From contig CAYXJR010000057.1 in NCBI GenBank assembly GCA_964465145.1, positions 1 to 29,554 of the forward strand: DNA of 29,554 bases, read 5' to 3'. The position numbers and the translations under genes are program-made. Positions 15,740-24,176 of the stretch are shown here, one piece after another. Within the stretch, counting starts at the first letter, position 1, and each line of letters begins with the position of its first letter. Below the pieces are notes generated by a model, which was given only the letters and a program-made list of their open reading frames with translations, had not been told where the DNA came from and did no database searches. Source of the stretch: JAUVKA01 sp964465145. Its GTDB lineage: Bacteria > Bacteroidota > Bacteroidia > Bacteroidales > UBA12481.

Positions 15740-18565
15740 ATGGCTGGTGAGAAGAAAATATCGGTATACGGAGCACGTGTGCATAATCTGAAAAATATAA
15801 ATGTAGAGATTCCCAGATATGCACTCACAGTGATCACAGGCCTCAGCGGAAGCGGTAAATCATCACTGGCTTTTGATACCATTTATGCCGAGGGCCAACG
15901 ACGATACATGGAAACTTTCTCGGCCTATGCCAGGCAATTTATTGGGTCTATGGAAAGGCCCGATGTGGATAAAATTGACGGACTCAGTCCCGTAATCTCT
16001 ATCGAGCAAAAAACAACCAATAAAAATCCACGATCAACAGTAGGGACTACCACCGAGATCTACGATTTCCTCCGTCTATTATTTGCCCGGGCTGGTGAGG
16101 CCTATTCTTACGAGACAGGCGATAAAATGGTCCGGTACTCAGATGAACAGATTATTACCTTGATAAAGAAAAATTATCCGGATCAGACTATTCAGGTATT
16201 AGCCCCTATGGTTAAATCCCGGAAGGGCCATTACAAAGAACTGTTTGAACAGATACGCAGGAAGGGATATCTCTATGTCAGGATAAATGGAGACTTAAGG
16301 GAAATCTCACCCGGTATGAAACTCGATCGTTACAAAACTCATACCATCGAAATGGTTGTTGACAGATTGAAAGTTTCTGAAGGGGGAGATAAACGCTTAA
16401 AAGGCTCCGTACAGACTGGAATGAAGGAGGGGAAGGGAGTGATTTTAATAACTGATCTCCAGGGGAATAGCCCCAGGTTTTTCAGCCGTCAGCTTATGTG
16501 CCCGACCACTGGTCTTTCATATGATGAACCAGCACCCAATTCCTTTTCTTTCAATTCTCCGGCTGGTGCTTGTCCTTCATGCAAAGGTTTGGGATATACA
16601 CATGAGATGGATCAAAGCAAAATCATTCCTGACAATAGGGAGACCATTTCTCGGGGTGGCATTGCACCCCTGGGAAAATACCGCCAGAGCATGATCTTCT
16701 GGCAGCTGGAAGCTATTGCAAAAAAATACGATTTTACCCTGGATACTCCTATTTTCAAAATCCCTGAAACAGCCATGGCCACGATCCTATTCGGATCAGA
16801 GGAGAACTTCAAATTAGAGAATACCCCCCTGGGCTCATCCTCGAACTACTACCTCAGTTTTGATGGTATTATCAGTTATATCAGCCTGCAAAAAACAGAA
16901 AACAATTCAAAAAAGGCCCAAAAGTGGGTAACCCAGTTTATTAAAACCTCCACCTGCAAGGCCTGTGAAGGAACACGCTTGAAAAAAGAATCACGTTATT
17001 TTAAGATTGACTCAAAAAACATATCCGAACTGGCTGAAATGGATATTGCTCAACTGGAACATTGGTTCCAAGGTCTTGACAAGCGGCTTTCCGAGAAACA
17101 AAATACCATTGCCAGGGAATTATTGAAAGAAATACGCAACAGAATCTCTTTCCTTATGGAGGTCGGCTTGAATTATTTATCCCTCAACCGCAGTACCCGC
17201 ACTCTCTCGGGGGGAGAAGGCCAGCGTATCAGGCTGGCTACTCAGATAGGTTCACAGCTGGTAAATGTGTTGTATATTCTTGATGAGCCAAGTATTGGTC
17301 TGCATCACCGGGATAACCTCCGCCTCATTTCAGCCTTGAGACAGCTGCGAGACCTGGGAAATTCCGTCATTGTGGTTGAACATGATCAGGAAATGATCGA
17401 ATCGGCTGACCATATTATTGATATGGGTCCGATGGCTGGTATTCACGGTGGAGAAGTTGTAGCCCAAGGGACACCTGCTTTGATAAAAAAAGCCCCTACC
17501 CTTACCGGGATGTACCTGAGAAAAGAAAAGGAGATTTCCATACCCTCCTCGCGCAGGCCCGGGAATGGCAAATCACTATTTTTATCAGGTGCGAAAGGAC
17601 ACAACCTTAAAAATATTGACGTTTTTATTCCACTTGGCAAGTTTATATGCATAACCGGAGTTTCAGGCAGTGGAAAATCCAGCTTGATCAATGAAACACT
17701 TCACCCTATATTAAGTCAGAAATTTTACAATTCGGTAAAAGATCCCCTGCCCTATAGTTCATTCTCTGGTATAGAAAATATTGATAAGGTAGTGGTTGTT
17801 GACCAGTCTCCGATTGGACGTACACCACGATCTAACCCTGTTACCTACACGGGAGTATTCAGTGATATCCGGAGTTTATTTTCCAAACTTCCGGAATCTA
17901 TGGTTCGCGGCTATAAGCCAGGAAGATATTCATTTAATGTCAAAGGAGGAAGATGTGAAGGTTGTCAGGGTGCAGGTGTAAAAACTATAGAAATGAATTT
18001 CCTTCCTGATGTATATATCCTCTGTGATCAATGTAACGGAAAAAGATACAACCGGGAAACCCTGGAAGTACGGTATAAGGGTAAATCCATCTCCGATGTC
18101 CTTAACCTGACAATCAACCAGGCCGTTTCATTTTTTGAAAACCACCCCCAAATCGCACACCGTTTGAAAACAATTAAGGAGGTTGGTTTGGGATATATTA
18201 CTCTGGGACAGGCTTCCACAACATTATCAGGAGGGGAATCCCAGCGAATAAAACTGGCAAATGAACTCGCCAAGAGAGACACAGGTATGACATTGTATAT
18301 TCTTGATGAGCCAACTACAGGCCTTCATTTTGAAGATATAAGGGTATTGCTAAACGTATTGAACCGGCTTGTGGATAAGGGAAATACTGTTATTGTTATT
18401 GAGCACAACCTGGAAGTAATTAAAATGTGTGATTACCTAATAGATATTGGGCCCGAAGGTGGCCGGGGAGGCGGCCAACTGCTTTACCAGGGCCCACCAG
18501 AGGAAATAATCCACATAAAAAATAGTTTTACGGGAGAATATCTGAAAGAAGAACTATTTTCATAG
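15740..18565 (+). CDS. uvrA: Excinuclease ABC subunit A
   Basis: The damage-recognition ATPase of nucleotide excision repair, acting as a dimer with UvrB; cytoplasmic. Its 941 residues match the usual length. The first ABC module has Walker A GLSGSGKSSLAF, a zinc knuckle (CPSCKGLGY, later CKACEGTRL), the signature LSGGEGQRIRLA and Walker B VLYILDEPSIGLH. The second module has GVSGSGKSSLINE, a zinc finger (CEGCQGAG with CDQCNGKRY), LSGGESQRIKLA and LYILDEPTTGLH. The start MAGEKKISVYGARVHNLKNI is normal. The LOG-family gene follows after 23 bases, probably in the same transcript. No SOS-type operator was recognised upstream. Confidence 0.97.
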   Translation: MAGEKKISVYGARVHNLKNINVEIPRYALTVITGLSGSGKSSLAFDTIYAEGQRRYMETFSAYARQFIGSMERPDVDKIDGLSPVISIEQKTTNKNPRSTVGTTTEIYDFLRLLFARAGEAYSYETGDKMVRYSDEQIITLIKKNYPDQTIQVLAPMVKSRKGHYKELFEQIRRKGYLYVRINGDLREISPGMKLDRYKTHTIEMVVDRLKVSEGGDKRLKGSVQTGMKEGKGVILITDLQGNSPRFFSRQLMCPTTGLSYDEPAPNSFSFNSPAGACPSCKGLGYTHEMDQSKIIPDNRETISRGGIAPLGKYRQSMIFWQLEAIAKKYDFTLDTPIFKIPETAMATILFGSEENFKLENTPLGSSSNYYLSFDGIISYISLQKTENNSKKAQKWVTQFIKTSTCKACEGTRLKKESRYFKIDSKNISELAEMDIAQLEHWFQGLDKRLSEKQNTIARELLKEIRNRISFLMEVGLNYLSLNRSTRTLSGGEGQRIRLATQIGSQLVNVLYILDEPSIGLHHRDNLRLISALRQLRDLGNSVIVVEHDQEMIESADHIIDMGPMAGIHGGEVVAQGTPALIKKAPTLTGMYLRKEKEISIPSSRRPGNGKSLFLSGAKGHNLKNIDVFIPLGKFICITGVSGSGKSSLINETLHPILSQKFYNSVKDPLPYSSFSGIENIDKVVVVDQSPIGRTPRSNPVTYTGVFSDIRSLFSKLPESMVRGYKPGRYSFNVKGGRCEGCQGAGVKTIEMNFLPDVYILCDQCNGKRYNRETLEVRYKGKSISDVLNLTINQAVSFFENHPQIAHRLKTIKEVGLGYITLGQASTTLSGGESQRIKLANELAKRDTGMTLYILDEPTTGLHFEDIRVLLNVLNRLVDKGNTVIVIEHNLEVIKMCDYLIDIGPEGGRGGGQLLYQGPPEEIIHIKNSFTGEYLKEELFS

Positions 18566-18588
18566 ATTATTTAAGAAAGGATTAGAAA

Positions 18589-19296
18589 ATGAATCAAGAA
18601 GAACTTATACGCGAAGCATTTAAGAATAAATCCTGGAATGAGATAAAAACTGAAGATTCCTGGCGAATATTCAAAATCATGTCGGAATTTGTTGAGGGTT
18701 ATGAAACCCTGGCCCGAATCGGTCCGAGTGTGGCTGTTTTCGGTAGTGCCCGTACAAAAGCAGAAAATCCTTATTTCATCATCGCAGAGGAGATTGGATA
18801 CCGGCTTACTGAGCTTGGTTATGGGGTTATTACCGGGGGTGGACCAGGAATCATGGAGGCAGCTAATAAGGGAGCCCGAAGAGGTAAAGGAAAATCGGCC
18901 GGAATGAATATCGACCTTCCTTTTGAACAATCGGCTAATCCATACATCGACAATGATAAGCTGATCCATTTTGATCACTTTTTTGTAAGGAAAACCATGT
19001 TCATGAAGTATTCCCAGGGTTTTATTGTATTACCAGGAGGTTTCGGGACCCTTGATGAGTTATTCGAGGCCTTCACCCTGATCCAAACTGGGAAAATTGG
19101 TACATTTCCCATTGTTCTGGTGGGTAAAAAATATTGGCTGGGCCTGATCAAATGGTTGAAAGAGACTATGCATGCTGAAGAGCACAATATCAGCATAAAG
19201 GATTTTGAATTATTTAGCCTGGTAGACACAGCCGAGGAAGCGGTTAAGGAAATTGATAATTTCTATACCCGTTACTTGTTAAGTCCAAACTTCTAG
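18589..19296 (+). CDS. LOG-family protein (TIGR00730, nucleotide 5'-monophosphate phosphoribohydrolase type)
   Basis: A 235-residue Rossmann-like protein of the LOG/YgdH family. The family signature is intact: VITGGGPGIMEAANKGA (about 80-97) and PGGFGTLDELFE (149-160). Characterised members cleave the N-glycosidic bond of cytokinin nucleotides or of AMP and related nucleotides, releasing the base. The physiological substrate in Bacteroidota is not established. It is cytoplasmic with no signal sequence. It follows uvrA closely. Its stop codon is only 2 bases from the stop of the convergent smpB, so the two transcripts must terminate inside each other's coding sequence. Confidence 0.9.
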   Translation: MNQEELIREAFKNKSWNEIKTEDSWRIFKIMSEFVEGYETLARIGPSVAVFGSARTKAENPYFIIAEEIGYRLTELGYGVITGGGPGIMEAANKGARRGKGKSAGMNIDLPFEQSANPYIDNDKLIHFDHFFVRKTMFMKYSQGFIVLPGGFGTLDELFEAFTLIQTGKIGTFPIVLVGKKYWLGLIKWLKETMHAEEHNISIKDFELFSLVDTAEEAVKEIDNFYTRYLLSPNF

Positions 19297-19298
19297 AA

Positions 19299-19748
19299 TT
19301 ACATCTTTATACGGCGGCCCGATTCCCGGTTAAGATCCTTCTTTTTAATATCTTCCCTTTTATCGAACTCGCGCTTGCCCCTGGCCAGAGCAATCTCCAG
19401 TTTTGCATAGCCGTTATCGGTTATGAATAATCGCAGAGCTATAATGGTCAGGCCTTTCTCTTTCACCTTTTTGTCCCATTTTTGAAGCTCCTTCCTATTC
19501 AAGAGCAACTTACGTACCCGGAGAGGCAGATGATTTTTATGGGTCCCCAGTTCATATTCAGCTATATGCAAGCCTTTAACATAAAGTTCACCTGCTTCAT
19601 AGTAGCAATATGATTCGGCAAGGCTTACCTTTCCTTTGCGGATTGACTTGATTTCGGTGCCAAGAAGTTGAATTCCTGCAACCAGCTTTTCATCAATAGC
19701 GAAATCTCTATAAGCTTTCTTATTCTTTATGTTGATTGAGTTGGCCAT
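19299..19748 (-). CDS. smpB: SsrA-binding protein
   Basis: Binds tmRNA and delivers it to stalled ribosomes for trans-translation. I chose the ATG at 19748 (MANSINIKNKKAYRDF) rather than a TTG nine bases upstream. This gives 149 residues, the usual size. Conserved segments are visible: the oligonucleotide-binding barrel with GIQLLGTEIKSIRKGKVSLAESY, GLHIAEYELG and HLPLRVRKLLLNRKEL, then the basic C-terminal tail GKREFDKREDIKKKDLNRE that enters the ribosomal channel. Divergent from miaA with a gap of about 50 bases. A TAATTTTG box (minus strand, 19760-19753) lies so close to the ATG that it would give a nearly leaderless mRNA; I would not rely on it. Confidence 0.96.
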   Translation of the reverse strand: MANSINIKNKKAYRDFAIDEKLVAGIQLLGTEIKSIRKGKVSLAESYCYYEAGELYVKGLHIAEYELGTHKNHLPLRVRKLLLNRKELQKWDKKVKEKGLTIIALRLFITDNGYAKLEIALARGKREFDKREDIKKKDLNRESGRRIKM

Positions 19749-19799
19749 CGCTGGCAAAATTAGTATAATTATCTATTCTCTTTCTTAGCTTTACTTCAA

Positions 19800-20741
19800 A
19801 TGAATTACCCCTTACGCCAGGATAAAGACATGGATCTGATTGTCATTCTGGGTGCAACGGCAACGGGAAAAACAGAGCTCGCCGCCAACCTGGCCTACCG
19901 GATCGGCACAGAGATAATCAGTGCTGATTCCCGGCAGGTATACCGGAGGATGGACCTAGGTACCGGTAAAGATTACCAGGATTATATGGTTCAAGGCCGG
20001 GAAATACCCTCCCATCTTATTGATATTGCAGACCCGGGGTATAAATATAGCGTATTTGAATTCCAGCGTGATTTCCTTAATGCTTACCACGACATCCGAA
20101 ACAGGGGGATGATCCCAATTCTGTGCGGAGGTACAGGAATGTATATTGAAGCAATCCTCAATGGATACAAACTGCTGCCTGTACCACCTGATCCTGGAAG
20201 AAGAACCGAATTGGGAAAAAAGTCCATGGAAGAGCTTAAAAACATGCTGGCATCAATCTCCTCATTGCATAATACTACGGACCTCAATCATAAAAAAAGA
20301 TTAATACGAGCCATTGAGATCTCTGAGTATAATATCAATAATAATCAATCGGAAAAGGAATTTCCGGTTCTGAAAGCAATAATTTTCGGTGTAAAATTTG
20401 ATCGGGATTCCCGTCGCAGGAGAATCACCGAGCGTCTTAAAAAAAGACTTGAATCGGGCATGATAGAGGAGGTGCGTGAACTCCTGAAAACTGTGCCGGC
20501 TGAAGACCTTATTTACTATGGTCTTGAATACAAATACCTCACATTATTCTGTATGGGAAAAATCAATACTGATGAACTGTTTTCAGGACTCAATACGGCT
20601 ATTCATCAATTTGCCAAAAGACAAATGACCTGGTTCAGGAAAATGGAAAAGGAAGGACACAGGATTTATTGGCTGGATGGGTACATGAATTTGGAAGAAA
20701 AAATAAGCAAAGTGTTGTCTGCAATTTCCCAATCAAACTAG
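19800..20741 (+). CDS. miaA: tRNA dimethylallyltransferase
   Basis: Adds a dimethylallyl group to A37 of tRNAs that read UNN codons. The 313 residues show the P-loop GATATGKTELA (18-28), the DSRQVYRRMDLGTGK substrate motif, HLIDIADPGYKYSVFEFQRD, GGTGMYIEAILNGY, and the C-terminal QFAKRQMTWFRKM tRNA-binding motif. The ATG at 19830 (MDLIVILG) would begin right at the first strand and is an equally good start; the longer one adds ten residues. The stop codon overlaps that of convergent ppk1 by four bases. Confidence 0.95.
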   Translation: MNYPLRQDKDMDLIVILGATATGKTELAANLAYRIGTEIISADSRQVYRRMDLGTGKDYQDYMVQGREIPSHLIDIADPGYKYSVFEFQRDFLNAYHDIRNRGMIPILCGGTGMYIEAILNGYKLLPVPPDPGRRTELGKKSMEELKNMLASISSLHNTTDLNHKKRLIRAIEISEYNINNNQSEKEFPVLKAIIFGVKFDRDSRRRRITERLKKRLESGMIEEVRELLKTVPAEDLIYYGLEYKYLTLFCMGKINTDELFSGLNTAIHQFAKRQMTWFRKMEKEGHRIYWLDGYMNLEEKISKVLSAISQSN

Positions 20742-22780
20742 GGATGATCATTATAAACACGGTGAATCTCCATCTGTGATCGGAATGCTTTTTTTCCTAA
20801 TGAATTATACTGATTACTCAAGTCTGCATCAAGGATTCTGGCCTGTGTATTATCTTTCCACTGAAAGTCAAATACTTGACGCAATTGTCGATGAATAAGA
20901 GGATCAGTTATCGGACAGGTAATCTCAAGGCGGCGGTCGAGGTTACGGGTCATTAAATCAGCAGAACTGAAATAACACAATTCCTTTCCGTTGTTGCAAA
21001 AAAAGAAAAGTCGGGCATGCTCAAGAAACCGGTCAATAATGGCAATTGCCTGAATGTTTTTCGTTTCAGGCCGGTCTTTTGCGAGAATAGGAGAGAACAT
21101 CCCCCGTACATTTAAACGGATCTTCACTCCAGCCGTACTGGCATCATATAATAGCTTAATCATTTCATTATCACTCAGGTTATTTAACTTCAAATGAATA
21201 TATGCAGGCAATCCTGCCAGTGCGTTGGCAATTTCTTGTTGTATGCTTTCCTGTAAAAACTTTCGCAGTGCGAAGGGAGAAGGTAAAACCAATTTGCACT
21301 CCGGGATCTGGTAATTGCGTTGAATAAAATTAAAAACGGAAGCCAGATCCGATCCAATCCTGGCATTGCATGTCAGCAAAAGAAAATCACTAAACAACCT
21401 GGATGTGTCTTCATTAAAATTACCGGTGCCAATAGCGGTATAATATACCTTTTTACGATTTTCACGTCGGATGATCTGACAAATTTTAGCATGAACTTTT
21501 AACCCCTGGACTCCATAAATAACCTTGGCCCCTTCCTCATGTAAGTGGTGGGAATATTCAATATTTGATTTTTCATTAAAACGGGCTGTTAATTCCACCA
21601 CGACGGTTACTAATTTTCCATTCCTGACAGCGTTCAGGAGAGCATTAACCACATTGGATTTCTCTGCCAGGCGGTACAAACTGATCTGGATAGACACCAC
21701 TTTTGGGTCGATAGAAGCCTCGCGAAGCAAATCGGTGAAATTATCAAACGAATGATAGGGGAAATGGAGCATAATATCTTGATCCCGAATCGCTGAAATA
21801 ATGCTGGAACCGCGATGTATCGATGGGTGCGGAACTTGCGGCAGCCTTTTGTAAATCAAACGATGGCTTCCAAGATTCGGCATTTGCATGAAATCTTTGA
21901 GGTTATGATACCTCCCTCCTGCAATTGAAGTCTCCTCCTCCCGCAGCCCCAGGCCCCTTTTTAAATATTCAAGAAAATGGACTGGGATCGCACTGTCATA
22001 TACTAATCGAACCAGGTCTCCATATTCCCGTCTCTTAACTCCCTGGCTAATTTTCTTCACATAACTCTCACCAAGATCATCATCAATATCCAATTCTGCG
22101 TCTTTGGTTAGTTTGATTGTAAAAGCCTCCGTGGAATCAAAATGGAGAATCAGGAAGAGGTCTTTCAGGCCAAGCCGAACAACATCATCAAGAAAAACAA
22201 TGTATTTCTTTTCACTATGTCTAGGGAGAATAAGGAATCGTGGTAATTCATCTGTTGGAACTTTGATAAGTGCGTAACGCTCCCGTGTTTTTCCCGACCG
22301 GGTTAGTATTGTAGCAAAATATATTGCATCATCCTCAAGATCCGGGAATTTAGAAACCTGATCTATCATGATGGGCATTAGCTTTGGACGCACTATCTGG
22401 TAGAAATAATTTAAAGCGAAACTCCTTTGCCGGCCCTTCAATTCCATTTCGTTGACAAGAAAAATATTTTCCTTTTCCAGATCCCTAAATAAAGATTTCT
22501 GCAGAGCTTCATATTTTTCCCTCTGAATTAAAACGATTTCATTTACCTTTTTAAGGATTTCAGTTGGATCATCACCAAAAATTTTCTGTACACCTGACCC
22601 TAATTCAGCCAATCGCTTAAGGGTTGCCACACGAACTCTGAAAAATTCACCCAGATTATTGGAATAAATGCCCAGGAATTTAAATCTTTCGATCAAAGGA
22701 ACTTTTGGATTTTCCGCCTCCTGCAAAACACGCTCATTAAATGACAACCAGCTGATTTCCTTTGCCCTGTATAAATCCAT
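20738..22780 (-). CDS. ppk1: Polyphosphate kinase 1
   Basis: Reversibly polymerises the gamma-phosphate of ATP into inorganic polyphosphate. The 680 residues fit the family length. The N domain starts with the typical AKEISWLSFNERVLQEAENP and continues through FFRVRVATLKRL. The head domain and the two phospholipase-D-like C1/C2 domains follow. The phospho-accepting histidine lies in GLKVHAKI and a second conserved histidine in FLEHARLFFF. The GTGNFNEDTSRLFSDF and DLMTRNLDRRLEI blocks are intact. It sits 4 bases downstream of a sixA-type phosphatase gene, so the two are probably one operon, a pairing that fits phosphate/polyphosphate control. Confidence 0.96.
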   Translation of the reverse strand: MDLYRAKEISWLSFNERVLQEAENPKVPLIERFKFLGIYSNNLGEFFRVRVATLKRLAELGSGVQKIFGDDPTEILKKVNEIVLIQREKYEALQKSLFRDLEKENIFLVNEMELKGRQRSFALNYFYQIVRPKLMPIMIDQVSKFPDLEDDAIYFATILTRSGKTRERYALIKVPTDELPRFLILPRHSEKKYIVFLDDVVRLGLKDLFLILHFDSTEAFTIKLTKDAELDIDDDLGESYVKKISQGVKRREYGDLVRLVYDSAIPVHFLEYLKRGLGLREEETSIAGGRYHNLKDFMQMPNLGSHRLIYKRLPQVPHPSIHRGSSIISAIRDQDIMLHFPYHSFDNFTDLLREASIDPKVVSIQISLYRLAEKSNVVNALLNAVRNGKLVTVVVELTARFNEKSNIEYSHHLHEEGAKVIYGVQGLKVHAKICQIIRRENRKKVYYTAIGTGNFNEDTSRLFSDFLLLTCNARIGSDLASVFNFIQRNYQIPECKLVLPSPFALRKFLQESIQQEIANALAGLPAYIHLKLNNLSDNEMIKLLYDASTAGVKIRLNVRGMFSPILAKDRPETKNIQAIAIIDRFLEHARLFFFCNNGKELCYFSSADLMTRNLDRRLEITCPITDPLIHRQLRQVFDFQWKDNTQARILDADLSNQYNSLGKKAFRSQMEIHRVYNDHP

Positions 22781-22784
22781 TTAC

Positions 22785-23285
22785 CTAATCTCTTAACGGT
22801 TTAGGAGATATAAAATGTAGGAGGGTACCACTTCCTTCAGAAATATGATTCCACTTATTTACATCAAACTCAAGCACTAATGTACCACTTGTTGGAATTC
22901 TTCTATAGACCGAGCCCGTTAAGGCAGCTCCCAGTTCCTCCATTTTGGGATTATGCCCTATAATTTGTATACAGGGAAATTTAGAGGCACTGTTCTGCAG
23001 AAAATTTATTAATGCATCAACGTTATAATACCCATAAAGGAAATCTGCCAAAGCGATATTATTCCTGTGGATTTGAAAACGGTCTGCAAAAATTTCTGCT
23101 GTTTGATGAGTTCTTTTCGCCGGGCTGCTAATTATTTTATCCGGGATGATACCCAAATCAATCAATTCGTTTGAAACTAAAATCAGATCCTTATGTCCGC
23201 GTGATGTGAGGTAGCGGTCATGGTCAGCCAATCGTCCGTCTCCGGGTACCGTTTTGGCATGACGAGTTATAAGCAAGGTTTTCAT
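22785..23285 (-). CDS. sixA: SixA-type histidine phosphatase
   Basis: A 166-residue member of the histidine phosphatase (phosphoglycerate-mutase-like) superfamily. The catalytic RHAK motif is at residues 8-11 (LLITRHAKTVPGD). Other family marks are LTSRGHKDL, IISSPAKRTHQTAEIF, the acid-containing middle and IQIIGHNPKMEEL with the second catalytic histidine. SixA in E. coli dephosphorylates phosphohistidine in phosphotransfer proteins; here the target is unknown. It is 4 bases upstream of ppk1. Its first 62 bases overlap the reading frame running on from the phosphofructokinase remnant upstream, which suggests that a deletion brought the remnant up against its start. Confidence 0.88.
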   Translation of the reverse strand: MKTLLITRHAKTVPGDGRLADHDRYLTSRGHKDLILVSNELIDLGIIPDKIISSPAKRTHQTAEIFADRFQIHRNNIALADFLYGYYNVDALINFLQNSASKFPCIQIIGHNPKMEELGAALTGSVYRRIPTSGTLVLEFDVNKWNHISEGSGTLLHFISPKPLRD

Positions 23286-23688
23286 TTATATCTATAATGA
23301 TTAATCTCCAAATGATGTGCCCTTCCAGGGCGACCATACGTCCAAATTCCCTCTTGGCAATCATTTCTGCAGCTTTGGCTCCAAATCTGGTGGCCAAAAT
23401 CCTGTCGAAGGGTGAAGGGGTACCTCCTCTCTGTAAATATCCCAAAATTGTATCCCTGGTTTCAAATCCGGTACCCTTATTGATCACATTGCCAATATAC
23501 TTGGCTGCTGATGTATTTTTGTCAGGGGATATACCTTCTGCAGCAACAACAATGGAATAGTTTTTTTTCATTGCATGCCGCTTCAGGAGGTACTTGACAA
23601 TTTTCTTTTCACTGAAGGGAATTTCCGGTATCAGGATCAGATCTCCGCCGGCAGCAAGTATCCCGACCTTCATCCCGCTGGTTGTCAT
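23224..23688 (-). pseudogene. pfkA: 6-phosphofructokinase remnant
   Basis: The 154-residue frame contains phosphofructokinase motifs but is less than half of a normal enzyme (about 320-360 residues). It begins MTTSGMKVGILAAGGD, which looks like the N-terminal strand and GGD loop. It then goes straight to LILIPEIPFSEKK, which belongs near residue 210. The remainder (SIVVAAEG, TILGYLQRGGTPSPFDRILATRFG, GRMVALEGHII) is the normal C-terminal half. The catalytic TxDND loop and most ATP contacts are missing. The C-terminus is also lost: after GHII the frame runs on into sixA. If MTTSGM is instead a diverged form of the segment before the IPE motif, this is simply a C-terminal fragment. Either way it is non-functional. 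Confidence 0.8.
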
Positions 23689-23724
23689 AATTTATATTTA
23701 TTGAAAAAGTAAATATAAAGGAAA

Positions 23725-24024
23725 ATGTTTGATGTGATGAATATCCCTGCGTATTTTTACTTTTGGAAAATGATACCAACATCCTGGTTTATGAAATACA
23801 GATCCTATTTTAGTCTGATGATGGCCATTCGATTTCTGGAAAATGAAAATGGCCAGTTTCGTGACGATTCAAAACCATTTGCACTGGTTGTATCTATGAA
23901 CCCGCCTCATATGCCCTATAATCAAGTACCAGATCGTTATATCAGGATGTATGATGATAAAAAGAAGGAAATTCAACAATTAATCAATTCACCCAGCGTC
24001 CCTGATACCAGCGACGCTGGGTGA
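23725..24024 (+). pseudogene. Sulfatase remnant
   Basis: A 99-residue frame whose middle, AIRFLENENGQFRDDSKPFA then LVVSMNPPHMPYNQVPDRYI, is the sulfatase-family (PF00884) segment before the second half of the active-site region (FIxxN..KPFxLxxSxxPPHxPY). The N-terminal formylglycine motif (C/SxPxR) and about 200 residues before the segment are absent. The first 40 residues (FDVMNIPAYFYFWKMIPTSW) do not align as a sulfatase start. After MYDDKKKEIQQL the frame ends inside a 19-bp inverted repeat. It is a leftover of a longer gene, with broken ends on both sides. Sulfatases in Bacteroidota usually act on host or algal polysaccharides. Confidence 0.7.
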
Positions 24025-24031
24025 ATTGATT
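23982..24031. repeat. Perfect 19-bp inverted repeat
   Basis: The arms 23982-24000 and 24013-24031 are exact reverse complements around a 12-base loop. The GC-rich core is CACCCAGCGTC/GACGCTGGGTG. It closes the sulfatase remnant, whose frame stops within the right arm. No U-run follows, so it is not a standard terminator. It may be a palindromic mobile repeat or a fold-back junction. Confidence 0.85.
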
Positions 24032-24068
24032 TCCGTAATTTACAGCGATTATCCACATTCCATGTTGC

Positions 24069-24099
24069 ATTCATGTATTAACCTGACTCATACATGAAT
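24069..24099. repeat. 10-bp inverted repeat upstream of the TPR gene promoter
   Basis: ATTCATGTAT (24069-24078) and ATACATGAAT (24090-24099) are exact reverse complements separated by 11 bases. The pair ends 15 bases before the -33 element of the promoter at 24115. An operator or activator site is possible from the position; a hairpin is the alternative. Confidence 0.55.
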
Positions 24100-24114
24100 A
24101 AATCGGATTTTGTC

Positions 24115-24145
24115 TTTGAATGAAATGTTCATTAGAGTATTTTTG
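24115..24145 (+). promoter_or_regulatory. Bacteroidota promoter of the TPR gene
   Basis: TTTG (24115-24118), a 19-base spacer and TATTTTTG (24138-24145) match the consensus TTTG-N19-TAnnTTTG exactly. Transcription should start near 24152, leaving a leader of about 25 bases before the ATG at 24177. Confidence 0.7.
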
Positions 24146-24176
24146 AGCGTTCCTCTCGTTCTAATTTTTACAAGAA

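Noticed and set aside
19753..19760. TAATTTTG as smpB promoter
   Set aside because: It is only 4 bases from the preferred ATG, with no -33 element, so transcription would start at or inside the coding region.
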